From JADMIL01 sp036489375 (lineage in GTDB: Bacteria > Desulfobacterota > Binatia > Binatales > Binataceae), in contig DASXFX010000110.1 in NCBI GenBank assembly GCA_036489375.1, positions 1 to 64,000 of the forward strand: a DNA stretch of 64,000 nt. Reading direction: 5' to 3'. The position numbers and the translations under genes were made by a program. Below, piece after piece: positions 9,380 to 18,485 of the stretch; the first letter of the stretch is position 1, and every line of letters starts with the position of its first letter. The notes below the pieces were generated by a model. That model did no database searches, had not been told where the DNA came from, and worked only from the letters and a program-made list of their open reading frames with translations.

Positions 9380-10774
9380 ATGCCCACGTCTAACTCGGAT
9401 GCGCTGGTGCTGTTCGGTGTAACGGGCGACCTGGCCCACAAGATGACCTTCCCCGCCCTCTATGCGATGACGAAACGGGGGAATCTGAATGTCCCGCTAA
9501 TCGGCGTCGCTTTCCCGAAGTGGAGTCTGGCGCGACTGCGCAAACGCGTGACCGATAGCATAAAGCAGACAGGCGGGATCGATGACCAGCGTGCCTTAGA
9601 CCATCTTTTGTCGCGGTTTCAGTACATCAGCGGAGACTATAAGGACCCGGACACATTCAAGGCGATCAAAGAGGCGCTGGGCAACGCTCGACGTCCGGCG
9701 CACTACCTCGCCATCCCGCCTTCGCTCTTCGAGACGGTGATCAAAGGGCTCGGGGCGGCGAACCTCGCGGAGCACGCGCGCGTCATTGTCGAAAAGCCGT
9801 TCGGGCGCGACCTGGCGTCCGCGCGGGAGCTCAACCGCGTGGCCCAGCAAGTTTTCCCCCAGGATTCCATCTTCCGTATCGATCACTTCCTCGGCAAGGA
9901 AGCGATCATGAATATCCTGTATTTTCGCTTCGCGAATTCGTTTCTGGAGCCGATCTGGAACCGCAATTATGTGGCCAGCGTTCAGATAACCATGTCCGAG
10001 GAAATGGGCATGAATGGCCGCGGCGCGTTTTACGAAACCGCCGGCTGCCTACGCGATGTGGTCGAGAACCACCTCTTCCAGGTGGTCGCGCTGCTCGCGA
10101 TGGAACCGCCGGCTGATCGGGACTTTGGCGCCGTGCACGTCGAGAAGGCCAAGGTTTTTGAGGCGATGCGCGCACTCAAGTCCGACGACCTCGTTCGCGG
10201 CCAATACATTGGCTATCGGAAGGAGCCCGACGTGGCGAAGAACTCCGACGTCGAGACTTTCTGCGCCGTGCGGCTTTTCATCGATTCATGGCGCTGGGAA
10301 GGAGTGCCGTGGTACCTGCGCTCCGGCAAATACCTGGTCGAGACGGCAACCGAGGTCCTGGTCGAGTTGAAGCCGCCGCCACAGAGGCTTTTTGCCGACT
10401 CGGCGCCTGCGACGGGCCAAGGCAACTACCTGCGCTTCCGGCTCTCGCCCGGCACCGGCATCGCGCTCGCTGCTCGCGTCAAGCGGGCCGGAAAAGAGTT
10501 CGTCGGCGTTCAGCGCGAGCTCTACTTGTCCGAAGAGCAGTCGGGAGAGGAAGCACCCTACGAACGGCTTCTGACCGACGCGATGGCTGGTGACGGAGCG
10601 CTCTTCACCCGCGAGGACGCAGTCGAGGCCGCCTGGGCAGTGGTCGAACCAGTCCTTAAGAGGCACCACCGGGTTCGCCCGTACAAGCGGCACAGCTGGG
10701 GGCCTAAGGAGGCCGACGCGCTCATCGCCGCGGACGGTAGTTGGCACAACCCTGATCTCAAGGAGGCATCCTGA
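9380..10774 (+). CDS. zwf: Glucose-6-phosphate 1-dehydrogenase
   Basis: Zwf oxidises glucose-6-phosphate to 6-phosphogluconolactone with NAD(P)+ in the cytoplasm. The N-terminal nucleotide-binding motif is LVLFGVTGDLAHKM, matching the family's GxTGDLA. VEKPFGRDL contains the conserved Lys, and FRIDHFLGKEAI is the substrate-binding and catalytic RIDH motif. The 464-residue length from ATG 9380 is slightly short of the usual 480-500. ATG 9380 is preceded by GAGGAG and begins right before the Rossmann strand. A start at 9344 would add twelve non-family residues. Alongside phosphoketolase it would supply the oxidative pentose route. Confidence 0.95.
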   Translation: MPTSNSDALVLFGVTGDLAHKMTFPALYAMTKRGNLNVPLIGVAFPKWSLARLRKRVTDSIKQTGGIDDQRALDHLLSRFQYISGDYKDPDTFKAIKEALGNARRPAHYLAIPPSLFETVIKGLGAANLAEHARVIVEKPFGRDLASARELNRVAQQVFPQDSIFRIDHFLGKEAIMNILYFRFANSFLEPIWNRNYVASVQITMSEEMGMNGRGAFYETAGCLRDVVENHLFQVVALLAMEPPADRDFGAVHVEKAKVFEAMRALKSDDLVRGQYIGYRKEPDVAKNSDVETFCAVRLFIDSWRWEGVPWYLRSGKYLVETATEVLVELKPPPQRLFADSAPATGQGNYLRFRLSPGTGIALAARVKRAGKEFVGVQRELYLSEEQSGEEAPYERLLTDAMAGDGALFTREDAVEAAWAVVEPVLKRHHRVRPYKRHSWGPKEADALIAADGSWHNPDLKEAS

Positions 10775-10800
10775 TGATGCCTGCAGACGGGAGTTAAAAG

Positions 10801-13623
10801 ATGGCTTCTGCAGAAGACGCGAACACATTAGGCGACTCACCGCAAAACGGGTCAGCGGGAAGCGTCGCCAAACCGAATGGGGCGAAAGCCAGAGTGGATG
10901 AGATTCGCAAGCGCGCTTACAAAATATTTCAGGAGCGCCAAGGCGGAAGTGAGATTGGCGACTGGCGAAAGGCTGAGGCTTCAGTTTCAGCAGATGCGGC
11001 CCACACCGATACCAAGTCGGATGACAATCCGATTGCTCAAAAGGCAGATGCAGCCAAGCCCGATGCGCCGAAGGGTGACGCCTCCAATGGGCATGCCGCC
11101 AAGGCTAGCGACGCGCCCAAGGCCGATGGGGCTAAGGGTGTAAAGAAACCAACTGATACCGGGACGATCGAGGAGGCAGTCACCAAGTTCAAGTCGAGTA
11201 TCAAAGATGGACTGACTCAAGAAGAAGCCACGGCTCGTCTAAAGAAGGACGGTCCGAACGCAATTGAAGAAAAACACCTCAGTCCTCTCAAGCGGTTCTT
11301 GACGTTCCTGTGGGGACCTATTCCTTGGATGATCGAAATAGCCGCGGTGCTCTCAGCGGTGGTCCGACATTGGGAAGATTTCGTCATCATCTTTTTCATG
11401 TTGGCCCTGAATGCGGTCGTCGGCTTCTGGGAGGAATTCAAGGCCGACAACGAGATCGAGGCGCTGAAAAAGAATCTCGCACTCCACGCACGGGTACTGC
11501 GCGACGGCAAGTGGAGTGACGTCGAAGCGAAAATGTTGGTCGGCGGCGATATAGTGATGGTCAAGCTCGGCAATGTCATCCCCGCCGATCTGAAGCTGGT
11601 CGATGGCGATTACCTCAGTATCGATCAGGCGGCGCTGACGGGCGAATCGTTGCCGGTCGACAAGAAGAAAAATGATGTCGCGTATTCGGGATCGATCGTG
11701 CGTACGGGCCAGATGAATGGTCTGGTCGTTGCCACCGGGATGAACACACTCTTCGGTCAGACCGCGCGACTGGTCGAAACGGTTGAGGCAGTCTCCCACT
11801 TTCAGAAGGCCGTGCTCAAGATCGGCAATTTCCTCATTTTGATAACGCTCGGCCTGGTCGCATTGATCCTCACGGTTGCGCTATATCGCGGCGATCCGCT
11901 AATCGAGACCCTCCTATTCGCCCTTATCCTCACAGTAGCTGCCATCCCGGTCGCGTTGCCCGCCGTCCTGTCCGTGACGATGGCTGTCGGCGCAACCGTG
12001 CTCGCTCGAATGAAAGCCATCGTCTCTCGTCTCGTCGCGATCGAAGAGATGGCCGGCATGGATATTCTCTGCTCGGACAAGACCGGCACGCTCACCAAGA
12101 GCGAACTCAAGTTGAGCAAACCAGTCGTCTTCAAGGCGAGCAGCGAGCAAGACCTGATCCAGGGTGCGGCGCTGGCCTCGCGAACGGAAGGTGGAGACAG
12201 TATCGACGAAGCCGTTCTCGCAGCTCTTAGCGATCATGCAGTGCTAAAGACCTCTCAAATCACTCATTTCACGCCGTTCGATCCGGTCAGTAAGCGAACT
12301 GAGGCCGAGGTCAAACAGGGCGACACCACTTTTAAAGTTTCGAAGGGAGCGCCGCAGGTGATTCTGGACCTGGTCCATCCCGACGCGGACGCCCGCCAAA
12401 AGGCGCAGGGGCAAGTTAACGAGCTGGCGGCCAAAGGCTACCGCACCCTTGGCGTCGCTCGCACCGACGCGCAGGGTAAGTGGGAATTACTTGGACTGTT
12501 GTCTCTGTCCGATCCTCCCCGCGACGATTCCGCCTCGACGATTGAGACCGCGCGAAAAATGGGATTGCAGGTTCGCATGGTGACCGGCGATAACCTTGCA
12601 ATTGCTAAGGAGGTATCGCGAGAACTCAAGCTGGGACCTAACATCGCGGTGGCTAGCGAAATTTTTCCCGACGGCAAGTCGGATGCCAGCGCTAAGATAG
12701 ACGCCGCTGACGGCTACGCGGAGGTTTTTCCAGAGCACAAGTTTAAAATTGTCAAAGCTCTTCAGGCTCAGGGACATATCGTCGGAATGACGGGGGACGG
12801 CGTCAACGATGCGCCTGCGCTCAAACGGGCAGATTGTGGAATAGCGGTCAGTGGCGCCACTGACGCCGCTCGCGCCGCGGCGGATTTGGTTCTCACGGCG
12901 GAGGGCCTTTCCGTAATAACCGCAGCCATTGCAGAAGCACGCAAGATCTTCGAGCGCATGAATAGCTACGCAATCTATCGGATTTCCGAAACCATCCGCG
13001 TACTGCTCTTCATGACGCTCGCGATCGTGGTGTTCAACTTCTATCCGGTAACCGCGGTCATGATCGTGCTAATCGCGGTGCTCAACGACTTCCCGATCAT
13101 GATGATCGCCTACGACAACACCGTCGTGGCTCCGCGTCCGGTGCGCTGGGACATGGAGCGCGTACTGACCGTCAGCTCCGTTCTCGGCGTGTTAGGAGTT
13201 ATCGCTGCATTCGGCCTCTTCTGGATCGCGGAGAAATACCTCGATCTGCCACGGCCGCTCGTTCAGTCCCTTATGTTCCTGAAGCTGCTGGTTGCCGGGC
13301 ACCTCACCATCTACATCACGCGCAGCGCTGGAACTTTCTGGAGACGACCGTGGCCCAACTGGCGCCTGGTCGTTGCCACGGAGACGACCCAGATCGTCGG
13401 GACCCTTGCGGCTGTCTATGGATGGGGCATGACGCCACTCGGATGGAAATATGCGCTGGGTGTCTGGATCTATGCGCTCGTTTGGTTTTTCGTCAACGAC
13501 ATGGTGAAGGTTGAGGTTCACCATCTCTTGAACCTGGGAACGGCACGCCATCAGCGCCACTTGGCGAGAGTCAACGCCAGCCTTCATCCAGCCTCGGCGA
13601 AGGCAGCAACGACGTCCGCTTAA
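10801..13623 (+). CDS. Plasma-membrane P-type H+-ATPase with N-terminal DUF2934-like motif
   Basis: This is a 940-residue P3-type ATPase expected to export protons using ATP. It shows the actuator loop LTGESLPVD (about residues 279-287), the phosphorylated aspartate in SDKTGTLT (Asp about 426), MVTGDN, and the hinge GDGVNDAPALK (about 665). It has about ten membrane helices. Unusually, residues 30-62 read like a DUF2934 motif (VDEIRKRAYKIF, then GDWRKAEASV). A low-complexity Ala/Lys/Asp/Pro linker (about 77-118) follows before the ATPase proper starts near TIEEAVTKFKSSIKDGLTQE. ATG 10801 has GGGAG upstream and lies 26 bases after zwf, so it is probably in the same operon. Proton rather than metal specificity is inferred from overall similarity. 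Confidence 0.93.
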   Translation: MASAEDANTLGDSPQNGSAGSVAKPNGAKARVDEIRKRAYKIFQERQGGSEIGDWRKAEASVSADAAHTDTKSDDNPIAQKADAAKPDAPKGDASNGHAAKASDAPKADGAKGVKKPTDTGTIEEAVTKFKSSIKDGLTQEEATARLKKDGPNAIEEKHLSPLKRFLTFLWGPIPWMIEIAAVLSAVVRHWEDFVIIFFMLALNAVVGFWEEFKADNEIEALKKNLALHARVLRDGKWSDVEAKMLVGGDIVMVKLGNVIPADLKLVDGDYLSIDQAALTGESLPVDKKKNDVAYSGSIVRTGQMNGLVVATGMNTLFGQTARLVETVEAVSHFQKAVLKIGNFLILITLGLVALILTVALYRGDPLIETLLFALILTVAAIPVALPAVLSVTMAVGATVLARMKAIVSRLVAIEEMAGMDILCSDKTGTLTKSELKLSKPVVFKASSEQDLIQGAALASRTEGGDSIDEAVLAALSDHAVLKTSQITHFTPFDPVSKRTEAEVKQGDTTFKVSKGAPQVILDLVHPDADARQKAQGQVNELAAKGYRTLGVARTDAQGKWELLGLLSLSDPPRDDSASTIETARKMGLQVRMVTGDNLAIAKEVSRELKLGPNIAVASEIFPDGKSDASAKIDAADGYAEVFPEHKFKIVKALQAQGHIVGMTGDGVNDAPALKRADCGIAVSGATDAARAAADLVLTAEGLSVITAAIAEARKIFERMNSYAIYRISETIRVLLFMTLAIVVFNFYPVTAVMIVLIAVLNDFPIMMIAYDNTVVAPRPVRWDMERVLTVSSVLGVLGVIAAFGLFWIAEKYLDLPRPLVQSLMFLKLLVAGHLTIYITRSAGTFWRRPWPNWRLVVATETTQIVGTLAAVYGWGMTPLGWKYALGVWIYALVWFFVNDMVKVEVHHLLNLGTARHQRHLARVNASLHPASAKAATTSA

Positions 13624-13815
13624 GAGCAGCCTTGGCGTTCATTTCAATTTTGCTCGAAATAAGTCTTGAAATCATCCGGTTCGCCGCTTAAAGAATCCTG
13701 CGCCAGAATAAACACTGCAATCAGTTGAATGCGTATAGCAGATACTTCGCTTAGGCCGAGCGTTTGACGTGTTTCTGGACCAGGGCCGTGTTCTGATACG
13801 AACGGAGATTTTAAA

Positions 13816-14301
13816 ATGAAGGCGATAGAAAGAATACTGGTGCCGATCGATTTTTCCGCATCTGCTCTTAAAACAGTCGATGAGGCTGTCGAGTTCAGTC
13901 GACCCTACGGGTCTGAATTGATTTTGCTTTTCGTGGTCGAGCGGATGATTTATGAATCGCCGCTATTGGTGATTGACTCCAGTGAGTTACTCAAAAGTCA
14001 AGCGCGCGCAGCTCGAGAGAAACTCGAGGAAATTTGCACGAGTTTACGCAAGGACGGCATCAAGTGCCGGGCGTTAGTAGAATCGGGCTCAGCGTACCAG
14101 GCGATCGTTGAGGCCGCAAAAAAGGTTCACGCTGATCTGATTGTTATATCAACCCATGGACTCACTGGCTTGGTGCACATCGTGATGGGCAGCGTGGCAG
14201 AGAGGGTGGTGCAACATGCGGCCTGCCCGGTCCTGGTGATCCGGACTCTGGCGAAGCCCAAGCGTGCCGCCGTCACTCGATCGCGTGCGCGGTTACAGTG
14301 A
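13816..14301 (+). CDS. Universal stress protein, UspA family
   Basis: This 161-residue cytoplasmic protein has the UspA alpha/beta fold. The first strand is RILVPIDFSASA, and the nucleotide-binding pattern Gly-x2-Gly-x9-Gly-Ser is present in GLTGLVHIVMGSVAERV, so it is probably of the ATP-binding subclass. It ends with the typical strand CPVLVIRT and a short basic tail. The gene sits 192 bases after the H+-ATPase and 75 bases before the ClC gene. Such proteins are often next to ion transporters and are thought to tune them. No partner is shown directly. Confidence 0.92.
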   Translation: MKAIERILVPIDFSASALKTVDEAVEFSRPYGSELILLFVVERMIYESPLLVIDSSELLKSQARAAREKLEEICTSLRKDGIKCRALVESGSAYQAIVEAAKKVHADLIVISTHGLTGLVHIVMGSVAERVVQHAACPVLVIRTLAKPKRAAVTRSRARLQ

Positions 14302-14376
14302 GGGCCGTCGCCCTGTCTAAGAAGCCTGAAGACGTGCGTGGAATGAAACGATTCATAATCAAATCGCGCAATCGCG

Positions 14377-16242
14377 ATGCCGTCTGTGTTTCCCGGGGTA
14401 GGTGTGATTGATAAGAAAGCCTTCCGAGCGCGGCCTGCCACGGGACCCATAGCCGATCGTTCCCAAGAGCGTACGCTCGAGCCGTGGCGCTTTCCGAGCC
14501 ATAAGAGAACGTTCGATTTACGCTCGGTCTTCCTGACTTCCCTGGCGGCAGCAATCGGAGTGGCGGCGGGGGCGGCGGCGGTAGTTTTGCTCAAACTCAT
14601 AGGCCTTGTGACTAACGTCGCCTTCTATGGCCGGCTGTCGGCGAGCTTTGTCTCGCCGGCAGCGAACCAACTCGGCCTGCTGGTATTGGTCGTGCCAGTT
14701 ATCGGTGGCGTCATCGTTGGCCTGATGGCGCGATATGGCTCAGCGGCAATTCGTGGGCACGGAATTCCTGAGGTAATGGAGCGCGTGCTCGCAAACGAGA
14801 GTCGAATTGCGCCGCGCGTCGGAGTTCTCAAACCAATTTCCGCGGCCATCGCCATCGGCACTGGATGTCCGTTTGGAGCCGAAGGTCCCATCATCGTGAC
14901 CGGCGGGGCGATTGGCTCGTTCGTCGGGCAGTTTCTTTCAACAACTGCTCAAGAGCGAAAGATTCTGCTCTCGGCCGGGGCCGCTGCGGGCATGTCTGCA
15001 ACTTTTGGAAGCCCGGTGTCAGGGGTATTATTAGCCGTCGAGTTGCTGCTGTTCGAATTTCGCCCCCGCTCTCTTATTCCCGTCGCGGTTGCCAGCGCCG
15101 CCGCTGCCGCAGTGCGAGGACTCACTTCAGCCCCTTGGCCAATGTTCGCGATGCAGCACTTGCAATCGTCAGGGATGACCGCCCTGATGTCATACACCTT
15201 GATCGGCGCGATAGTGGGCCTGGCCTCGGTCGGTGCAACTCGCGCCCTCTACGCTATCGAGGATATGTTTGCGCGATTGCCAATCCACTGGATGTGGTGG
15301 CCTGCGATAGGCGGCCTTGTGGTTGGCATCGTTGGCTACGTTCTGCCCGCGACGCTGGGTGTCGGGTACGACAATATTGTACGAATCTTTACCGGAACGC
15401 TCGCCGAGAAAGCGCTCATCATGCTCTTTTTGCTCAAATTCTTATCTTGGGTGGTGGCGCTCGCAAGCGGCACGTCAGCTGGAACTCTGGCTCCACTCTT
15501 TGTGATGGGCGGCGCGCTCGGCGCAGCGCTCGGCGGTGGCGTGAATCTGTTGTTTCCGCAGTCGGGGGTGGACGTGCGCATCGCCGCGATAGTCGGAATG
15601 GCGGCCATGTTCGCAGGAGCGTCGCGCGCGCTGCTCACATCGATAGTCTTCGCCTTTGAGACTACCTTGCAGCCGCTGGGTCTCTTGCCTTTGCTCAGTG
15701 GCTCATCGGCTGCTCACATGGTTTCAAGTTTACTGATGAGAAATACGCTCATGACGGAGAAGATCGCTCGTCGCGGCGTCTTTGTGCCGTCCGAATATAC
15801 CGCCGATTTTCTTTCGCTGATGTTGGTTCGCGAGATCGCCAGCCGCGAGGTGGTTTCTCTTCCGGAGCGTCTGACGTTGGCGGAGGTTCGCTCGCGCATC
15901 GCAGCAGGGCGGCCGGGAAGCGGTTATCAGGGCTTCCCGGTACTGAACCACGACGGCCAGCTCACTGGTGTTGTCACCCGTCGGGATTTACTTGACCCGG
16001 CGCGAATGCCGACGGAGCTGGTCGGGGACCTCACGATCAGGAATCACGCGATCGTTTTCGAAGATAATACCCTCAGCGAAGCGAATGAGCTGATGGTCCG
16101 CGAAGGCGTCGGACGCTTGCCAGTAGTGGATCACGATGATCGTCGCAAGGTTATCGGAATTATCTCACGCCGGGACATCATGTCGGCCAGCCATCGGCGA
16201 ATCGAGCAAGAGAACGAACGTCAACGGGGCATCCGCTGGTAA
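14377..16242 (+). CDS. ClC-family chloride channel/transporter with CBS pair
   Basis: The 621-residue membrane protein carries the ClC core and two C-terminal CBS domains (about residues 485-610) that usually bind adenine nucleotides. The GSGIP-type selectivity motif appears as RGHGIPEV. The gating-glutamate motif is GCPFGAEGPII, which keeps the glutamate. GTSAGTLAPLFVMGGALG corresponds to the second pore motif. The CBS region includes SGYQGFPVLNHDGQLTGVVT and VGRLPVVDHDDRRKVIGIIS. Whether it is a channel or a 2Cl-/H+ exchanger cannot be decided. No strong ribosome site precedes ATG 14377, and GTG 14404 is an alternative. It closes the ion/energy block. Confidence 0.92.
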   Translation: MPSVFPGVGVIDKKAFRARPATGPIADRSQERTLEPWRFPSHKRTFDLRSVFLTSLAAAIGVAAGAAAVVLLKLIGLVTNVAFYGRLSASFVSPAANQLGLLVLVVPVIGGVIVGLMARYGSAAIRGHGIPEVMERVLANESRIAPRVGVLKPISAAIAIGTGCPFGAEGPIIVTGGAIGSFVGQFLSTTAQERKILLSAGAAAGMSATFGSPVSGVLLAVELLLFEFRPRSLIPVAVASAAAAAVRGLTSAPWPMFAMQHLQSSGMTALMSYTLIGAIVGLASVGATRALYAIEDMFARLPIHWMWWPAIGGLVVGIVGYVLPATLGVGYDNIVRIFTGTLAEKALIMLFLLKFLSWVVALASGTSAGTLAPLFVMGGALGAALGGGVNLLFPQSGVDVRIAAIVGMAAMFAGASRALLTSIVFAFETTLQPLGLLPLLSGSSAAHMVSSLLMRNTLMTEKIARRGVFVPSEYTADFLSLMLVREIASREVVSLPERLTLAEVRSRIAAGRPGSGYQGFPVLNHDGQLTGVVTRRDLLDPARMPTELVGDLTIRNHAIVFEDNTLSEANELMVREGVGRLPVVDHDDRRKVIGIISRRDIMSASHRRIEQENERQRGIRW

Positions 16243-16264
16243 TGTGATGACCGTGACCGTCGAG

Positions 16265-16816
16265 GAGGTTTTGCGTGATCAAGACAGAGCTTATCCCTGA
16301 AAGCGCATTGAAAATCGTCGCGCCGGATAAATCGAAAGCTGACGACTTCCACCAGATCGCGCCGCAAATCGACTCTCTCATCACCCGGCAGCAAAGACCT
16401 GTCCGGAATTGAAAAAGACTGCACCTGCCACGTCGATCGTGCGCGCCTGCGATAATGGCTTGCCGTTGTCCAGACTTTCCAACTCGGCTAATTCGTCGGC
16501 GTGCTGGTCGATAACATCTACCAGCTTGAGCAAATAACGGGTTCGCTGATGCGGCCCCATCGTCGCCCACTTGCCTTCTTCAAACGCTTCGCGCGCAGCC
16601 TTCACCGCCTCGTCAACGTCGACCTTGTCGCCTTTCGCAACCAACGCCACGACTTCTTCGTTAGCGGGATTTACAGTTTCGAAAGTCTTGCCGGATTTCG
16701 GCGCGACCCACTTACCACCGATCAGTAGCTTGGTTGGAGCGCCGGAGAAAGTCCAAGCCATCCGAAGGCTTTGCTCCCTCGGTAGCACGTTCAAATGATG
16801 GAACCGCTGCTGCCAT
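16265..16816 (-). pseudogene. Aldehyde dehydrogenase remnant with frameshifts and large internal deletion
   Basis: The copy starts at ATG 16816-16814 after an AGGAGA site and encodes MAAAVPSFERATEG, like the N-termini of the two intact neighbours. The frame then shifts before KLLIGGKWVAPKSGKTFE. It runs to about residue 120 (LSQARTIDVAGA), jumps directly to the catalytic-loop sequence FFNSGQVFAAG, and stops. In the intact copies this loop is GQVCCAG, so the nucleophilic Cys is replaced by Phe and about 150 residues are missing. A further frameshift recovers ESICGAIWWKSSAF and FNALSG, recognisable as the following ALDH segment. It is a dead paralogue of the two downstream genes. Confidence 0.85.
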
Positions 16817-16841
16817 GAAACTTCTCCTGGAGCGATGTTCG

Positions 16842-16887
16842 GCGTAAATGAAAGGAGCGGCTGTTCCAGAATTCAAACAGCCGCTCC
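16842..16887 (-). terminator. Rho-independent terminator after the aldehyde dehydrogenase gene
   Basis: A perfect 12-bp stem (16854-16865 with 16876-16887) with a 10-base loop lies just past the ALDH stop codon. On the minus strand the stem is GGAGCGGCTGTT/AACAGCCGCTCC and is followed by TTTCATTT. Position and shape fit an intrinsic terminator for the ALDH transcript, separating it from the pseudogene. Confidence 0.8.
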
Positions 16888-16903
16888 CGGGGCGTGCGGA
16901 TTA

Positions 16904-18406
16904 TTAGAGCTTCACATAGACCGACTTGATCTGCGTATAGAGATCGAGAGAGTGTCGGCCAAGCTCGCGACCGATTCCGGACTGTTTGTATCCACCGAAG
17001 GGTGAAATCGGATCGATGTTGTTGTAGCAGTTCACCCAGACGGTACCAGCCTTGAGCGCACGCGCTACTCTGTGGGCGCGGCTGACGTCGTTGGTCCAAA
17101 CCGCAGCTGCGAGACCATAAGTTGTGTCGTTGCCCTGCAGGACCGCATCGTTTTCGTCCTTGAACGGAATGACCGATGCTACAGGACCGAAGATCTCCTC
17201 ACGGGCAATCTTCATATTGTTTTTCACGTCGGTGAAAACGGTCGGGTTAACGAAGTAGCCTTTGCCGCTGGTGACGTCGCCGCCGGCCGTTACTTTCGCG
17301 CCCTCCTTCTTGCCGATGTCCAGGTAACCCTTGACCCTTTCGAATTGCTCCTTGGACACGAGCGGCCCGACTGTGGTCTTGGGGTCGAAAGGATCGCCCG
17401 ACTTCACGCCGGCGGTATAACGGGTGAGCGCGTCGGCAAAGCGATCGTGAAAGTCTTCCTGCACGAAGACGCGAGTGCCGGCGCAGCAGACTTGTCCCGA
17501 TAGCATGGTAAACCCGAACACCGAATTGGGCACCGCGGTTTCAAGGTCCGCATCGGCGAAAATCACGTTGGGCGACTTGCCGCCCAGCTCGAGCGATACA
17601 CGCTTCAGATTTCCGGCCGACGCTTGCAGGATTAGCTTGCCCACCTCGGTCGAACCCGTAAACGCCACCTTATCGATATCCGGATGGCTGGCGAGCGCGG
17701 CGCCCGCAGTCTCTCCGAAGCCGGTAATAATGTTGACAACGCCTTCTGGAATTCCAGCTTCGAGAATCAGTTCACCGATGCGCAAAGCCGTGAGTGGCGT
17801 TTGCTCCGCAGGCTTCAGGATCGACACGTTACCGCATGCGAGCGCCGGCGCGATTTTCCATGCCAGCATTGCGATCGGGCCGTTCCACGGAATGATCTGT
17901 CCGCAGACACCCACGGGTTCACGCAGCGTGTAGTTGAAAAATGTCGGATCTGACGGATTGGTCTCGCCATAGATTTTGGTGGACCATCCAGCGTAGTAAC
18001 GGAACGTATCGACGGCGCCGGCGACCATGCCGCGAGCGAGGGAGATCGCCATTCCGTTGTTCAATGTCTCGAGAGTAGCCAACTCGTCAGCGTTCTTCTC
18101 GATCAAATCCGCAATCTTGAGCAAGTAACGTGAACGTTGATGTGGTCCGATCTTGGACCACTTACCGTCCTCGTAGGCCTTGCGTGCGACTTTTACCGCT
18201 TCGTCAACGTCGGCCTTATCGCCCTCAGCTGCGATCGCCAGAACTTCTTCATTTGATGGATTGATCGTCTCGAAGGTCTTACCTGATTTCGAGGGCACCC
18301 ACTTGCCACCGATGAGCAGTTGTTTAGGCTTCCTGAGGAATCCTAACACTGCGCTCGACGTGACACCGCTCGCCGCTTTTTCAAGTGATGGAACTGCTGC
18401 TGCCAT
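16904..18406 (-). CDS. NAD(P)+-dependent aldehyde dehydrogenase
   Basis: A 500-residue cytoplasmic enzyme oxidising an aldehyde to its acid. It shows the family's motifs in order: IIPWNGPIAMLAWKIAPAL, GFGETAGAALASHPDIDKVA, FTGSTEVGK, the general-base glutamate in VSLELGGKSPN, and the nucleophile in SGQVCCAGTR. The C-terminal PFGGYKQSGIGRELG motif is also present. It belongs to the group that includes phenylacetaldehyde and retinal-type ALDHs; the substrate is uncertain. GGAGG precedes ATG 18406. It is strongly similar to the next gene upstream and to the pseudogene, so the trio arose by tandem duplication. A clear terminator follows. Confidence 0.95.
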   Translation of the reverse strand: MAAAVPSLEKAASGVTSSAVLGFLRKPKQLLIGGKWVPSKSGKTFETINPSNEEVLAIAAEGDKADVDEAVKVARKAYEDGKWSKIGPHQRSRYLLKIADLIEKNADELATLETLNNGMAISLARGMVAGAVDTFRYYAGWSTKIYGETNPSDPTFFNYTLREPVGVCGQIIPWNGPIAMLAWKIAPALACGNVSILKPAEQTPLTALRIGELILEAGIPEGVVNIITGFGETAGAALASHPDIDKVAFTGSTEVGKLILQASAGNLKRVSLELGGKSPNVIFADADLETAVPNSVFGFTMLSGQVCCAGTRVFVQEDFHDRFADALTRYTAGVKSGDPFDPKTTVGPLVSKEQFERVKGYLDIGKKEGAKVTAGGDVTSGKGYFVNPTVFTDVKNNMKIAREEIFGPVASVIPFKDENDAVLQGNDTTYGLAAAVWTNDVSRAHRVARALKAGTVWVNCYNNIDPISPFGGYKQSGIGRELGRHSLDLYTQIKSVYVKL

Positions 18407-18485
18407 TTTTATGTCCTCCGGGATCTGGGCAACTCGCCCTTATAGCTAACTGACAAGCCGGCACCGCGCCGACGACTTGCAACAT

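Noticed and set aside
9291..9380. 29-codon frame ending in a TGATG overlap with the zwf start
   Set aside because: The coupling arrangement is suggestive, but there is no ribosome site and the peptide has no recognisable feature, so it is left out as a gene.
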